NCBI GenBank assembly: GCA_017443165.1
Contig: JAFSOW010000197.1
Span: forward strand, 1 to 7,952
DNA from: Acidaminococcaceae bacterium
GTDB lineage: Bacteria; Bacillota; Negativicutes; Acidaminococcales; Acidaminococcaceae
Length of the DNA: 7,952 nt
Reading direction: 5' to 3'
The position numbers and the translations under genes were made by a program. Shown here in pieces: positions 6,547-7,952 of this stretch (its first letter is position 1; each line of letters begins with the position of its first letter). The notes beneath the pieces were generated by a model. The model did not search any database. It was given only the letters and a program-made list of their open reading frames with translations, and was not told the origin of the DNA.

Positions 6547-7308
6547 GTGACCATGAAAAATTCTGCAGGATTGACCCGCTGTAGCGAAGAACGAAAAGAA
6601 CAACTGAAAGAACTGTGTGCAGGGCTGGGAATCACAATGCAACATTTTGAACTGTTGAATCTGGCTCTGACACATACTTCTTTTGCACATGAAACACCGC
6701 ACTATCCTCACAATGAGCATAATGAACGATTGGAATTTCTGGGGGATTCTGTTCTGGGTCTTATTGTCAGCACCTATATGTTTGAGCATTTTCCCCATTT
6801 TGATGAAGGCCGGATGACCAAGCTGCGGGCCCAGGTAGTGTGCGAAGCTTTGCTATATCAGTGTGCAAAACGTATCGGGCTGGGGGATTACCTGCGTATG
6901 GGTAACGGCGAATTGTCTTCCGGAGGGAATCAGCGCCCTTCTATCCTGGCAGATGCTTTCGAAGCAGTGCTGGGAGCTTATTATCTGGATCAGGGCTTTG
7001 CGGCGGCGCAGCAATATCTGTTAGGGCTTTTGGAAGAAGAAATCAACGCTGTGTGTAACGGACAGCTGGTGATGGGAGATTACAAAAGCATGCTGCAGGA
7101 ACGGTTGCAGCATGAGGCCCAATATGAAATCGTGTACGAAATGCTGGATTTTGAAGGTCCGGAGCATAATCGCATCTTTACTTCCGGAGTTTTTATTAAC
7201 GGTATGGAATACGGCAGCGGGAAAGGCCGTACCAAGAAGGAATCGGAACAGCAGGCGGCTCGCGAAGCGTTGGAACGGCTGAAAAAGGAAGAGTCTCCGC
7301 AGCAATAA
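6547..7308 (+). CDS. rnc: Ribonuclease III
   Basis: RNase III cuts double-stranded RNA, including rRNA precursors and structured mRNAs. The product is 253 residues from the GTG, a normal length. The endonuclease domain has the signature NERLEFLGDSVLG with Glu60, Glu63 and Asp67, then Glu87, and the metal-binding Asp136 and Glu139 in LADAFEAVLG. From about residue 177 a double-stranded RNA-binding domain follows, starting GDYKSMLQERLQ and ending with KGRTKKESEQQAA. The start is uncertain: the GTG at 6547 has a weak AAGAG 11 bases upstream, while an ATG at 6553 would remove two residues and has no better site. It lies 14 bases after fabF, so it is in the same transcript; fabF-rnc adjacency is common in Firmicutes. 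Confidence 0.95.
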   Translation: MTMKNSAGLTRCSEERKEQLKELCAGLGITMQHFELLNLALTHTSFAHETPHYPHNEHNERLEFLGDSVLGLIVSTYMFEHFPHFDEGRMTKLRAQVVCEALLYQCAKRIGLGDYLRMGNGELSSGGNQRPSILADAFEAVLGAYYLDQGFAAAQQYLLGLLEEEINAVCNGQLVMGDYKSMLQERLQHEAQYEIVYEMLDFEGPEHNRIFTSGVFINGMEYGSGKGRTKKESEQQAAREALERLKKEESPQQ

Positions 7309-7383
7309 ACCGATTTTTCATTTTTCTGATAAAAGGCCGGGAATTGTTTTACTTACTACTTTACAGTTACCGGGGCAGCATAT

Positions 7384-7438
7384 AAAACACATCATGTATT
7401 GCGGAATGAACACTGCAAGAGGATGTGTTTTCTTTTTT
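7384..7438 (+). terminator. Long-loop intrinsic terminator at the end of the fab-rnc operon
   Basis: A perfect 10-bp stem pairs AAAACACATC (7384-7393) with GATGTGTTTT (7422-7431), followed by C and six Ts (7433-7438). The 28-base loop can itself form a short TTGC/GCAA stem (7399-7402 with 7415-7418). It is placed about 75 bases after the rnc stop and separates the operon from the downstream promoter. Confidence 0.7.
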
Positions 7439-7500
7439 CCGGCTGATTGATAATTCGTTTTGCATACTGTTTTTGCCGTTGTCTTTAGGGTAAATATTTC

Positions 7501-7529
7501 TTGAATCTTTTTTCGAGTTGTAGTATAGT
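7501..7529 (+). promoter_or_regulatory. Sigma70-type promoter of the transporter gene
   Basis: A -35 element TTGAAT (7501-7506) and a -10 element TATAGT (7524-7529) are separated by exactly 17 bases. They match the consensus at 4 of 6 and 5 of 6 positions. The predicted start point is near 7536, giving a leader of about 90 bases. Its place just after a terminator and before a well-positioned gene supports the call. Confidence 0.65.
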
Positions 7530-7557
7530 TAATGTATCGGTTGTACAGAAATTTTGC

Positions 7558-7585
7558 GCTCGTCCGGACCGTTTTGGACGGGAGC
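7558..7585 (+). promoter_or_regulatory. Leader hairpin upstream of the transporter gene
   Basis: GCTC-GTCC (7558-7565) pairs with GGAC-GG-GAGC (7576-7585), eight base pairs with a two-base bulge and a 10-base loop. An AATTTT/AAAATT pair (7550-7555 with 7596-7601) could add an outer stem. It sits in the predicted leader, about 20 bases after the start point, and a short TTTT follows. It could be an attenuator, an mRNA stabiliser, or, as DNA, an operator (GTCCGGAC is palindromic). It matches no riboswitch class I recognise. Confidence 0.4.
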
Positions 7586-7611
7586 ACAGTTTTGTAAAAT
7601 TGAATTTAATG

Positions 7612-7618
7612 AAGGAGG
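7612..7618 (+). promoter_or_regulatory. Ribosome binding site of the transporter gene
   Basis: AAGGAGG lies 8 bases before the ATG at 7627. It is a strong site that fixes the start and implies high expression. Confidence 0.8.
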
Positions 7619-7626
7619 AGAAACTC

Positions 7627-7952
7627 ATGAAAAAATTTCTTGCTGTAGCAGGGTCCCTTATGTTGGCTGCTTCTGTTCTGATGACGGGTTGCGGTGGCGG
7701 CGGTGGAGACAAGAAGGCTGCCGATGCCAACAAGGAATGGAAACCCACGAAGGATGTTAAGGTCATTATCGCATATAAGGCCGGTTCCGGTACGGATACA
7801 GGCGCCCGCCTGCTGCTGAACAATGCCAAACCCTATGTAGGTCAGACCATGGTCATTGAAAACAAACCGGGTGCTGATGGCAAGATTGGCTGGACCGAAC
7901 TGACCAAGGCAAAACCGGACGGATATACCATCGGTTTCATCAACCTCCCGAC
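7627..7952 (+). CDS. Tripartite tricarboxylate transporter substrate-binding lipoprotein, TctC/Bug family (5' part)
   Basis: This is the extracytoplasmic solute-binding component of a TctABC-type transporter, which delivers a carboxylate to the membrane permease. Only 108 residues are in the window; the family is usually about 320. The start has a KK n-region, a hydrophobic stretch at about 4-18 and the lipobox MTGC with Cys22 as the lipidation site, then a glycine run and a charged linker. The mature domain shows the family motifs: VKVIIAYKAGSGTDTGAR at 44-61, VIENKPGADGKIG at 76-88 and AKPDGYTIG at 95-103. The substrate cannot be read from this part. It has its own promoter, leader and ribosome binding site and is probably unrelated to the fab operon. 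The permease genes are not in the window. Confidence 0.9.
   Translation, partial: MKKFLAVAGSLMLAASVLMTGCGGGGGDKKAADANKEWKPTKDVKVIIAYKAGSGTDTGARLLLNNAKPYVGQTMVIENKPGADGKIGWTELTKAKPDGYTIGFINLP

Noticed and set aside
7309..7383. Terminator directly after the rnc stop in the T-rich stretch 7314-7328
   Set aside because: The T runs are not preceded by a stable stem; the hairpin at 7384-7431 is far better.
7554..7760. 68-residue + strand frame overlapping the transporter leader and start
   Set aside because: It runs out of frame through the lipoprotein signal peptide coding region; the 7627 start has a strong ribosome binding site and the family motifs.
1..7952. tRNA or rRNA genes, CRISPR repeats, insertion sequences, attachment sites
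   Set aside because: No direct-repeat array, transposase, terminal inverted repeats or structured RNA gene was seen; the window is almost filled by core genes.

Overview
This window is a type II fatty acid synthesis operon followed by the start of a separate transporter gene. Every long coding region lies on the + strand. The order is plsX - fabH - fabD - fabG - acpP - fabK-like flavoprotein - fabF - rnc. A terminator, a promoter and a structured leader follow, and then the 5' part of a tripartite tricarboxylate transporter (TctC/Bug family) substrate-binding lipoprotein that runs off the end.

Organism: the cluster order, strong AGGAGG-type ribosome binding sites, frequent GTG and TTG starts, roughly 50% GC and the TctC-type lipoprotein suggest an anaerobic Firmicute, most likely a Negativicute (Acidaminococcaceae-like). 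This is inferred from layout and memory of related genomes, not from a marker gene.

Region by region: 1-59 holds only the probable tail of an upstream gene and the plsX ribosome binding site. 60-6532 encodes acyl-phosphate synthesis (PlsX), initiation (FabH), malonyl transfer (FabD), ketoreduction (FabG), the acyl carrier (AcpP), a flavin oxidoreductase in the enoyl reductase position, and elongation condensation (FabF). RNase III (rnc) closes the operon. 7309-7626 is non-coding and holds a long-loop intrinsic terminator, a good sigma70-type promoter and a leader hairpin. 7627-7952 is the transporter gene.

How they work together: FabD loads malonyl onto AcpP, FabH starts the chain from acyl-CoA, FabG reduces the ketoacyl product, FabF elongates, and PlsX draws acyl-ACP into phospholipid synthesis. 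The 3-hydroxyacyl-ACP dehydratase (FabZ or FabA) and acetyl-CoA carboxylase are not here and must be encoded elsewhere. The enoyl reduction step is the open question. The gene in that slot (4244-5200) reads more like the nitronate-monooxygenase-like/UfaA branch of the FMN oxidoreductases than like canonical streptococcal FabK, and it has a four-cysteine motif near its C-terminus.

Most of the window is ordinary core metabolism. The points worth a second look are the identity of the FabK-slot protein, the strong hairpin just after acpP, the concentration of non-ATG starts, and the structured leader of the transporter gene. I saw no mobile element, CRISPR array, tRNA or rRNA.
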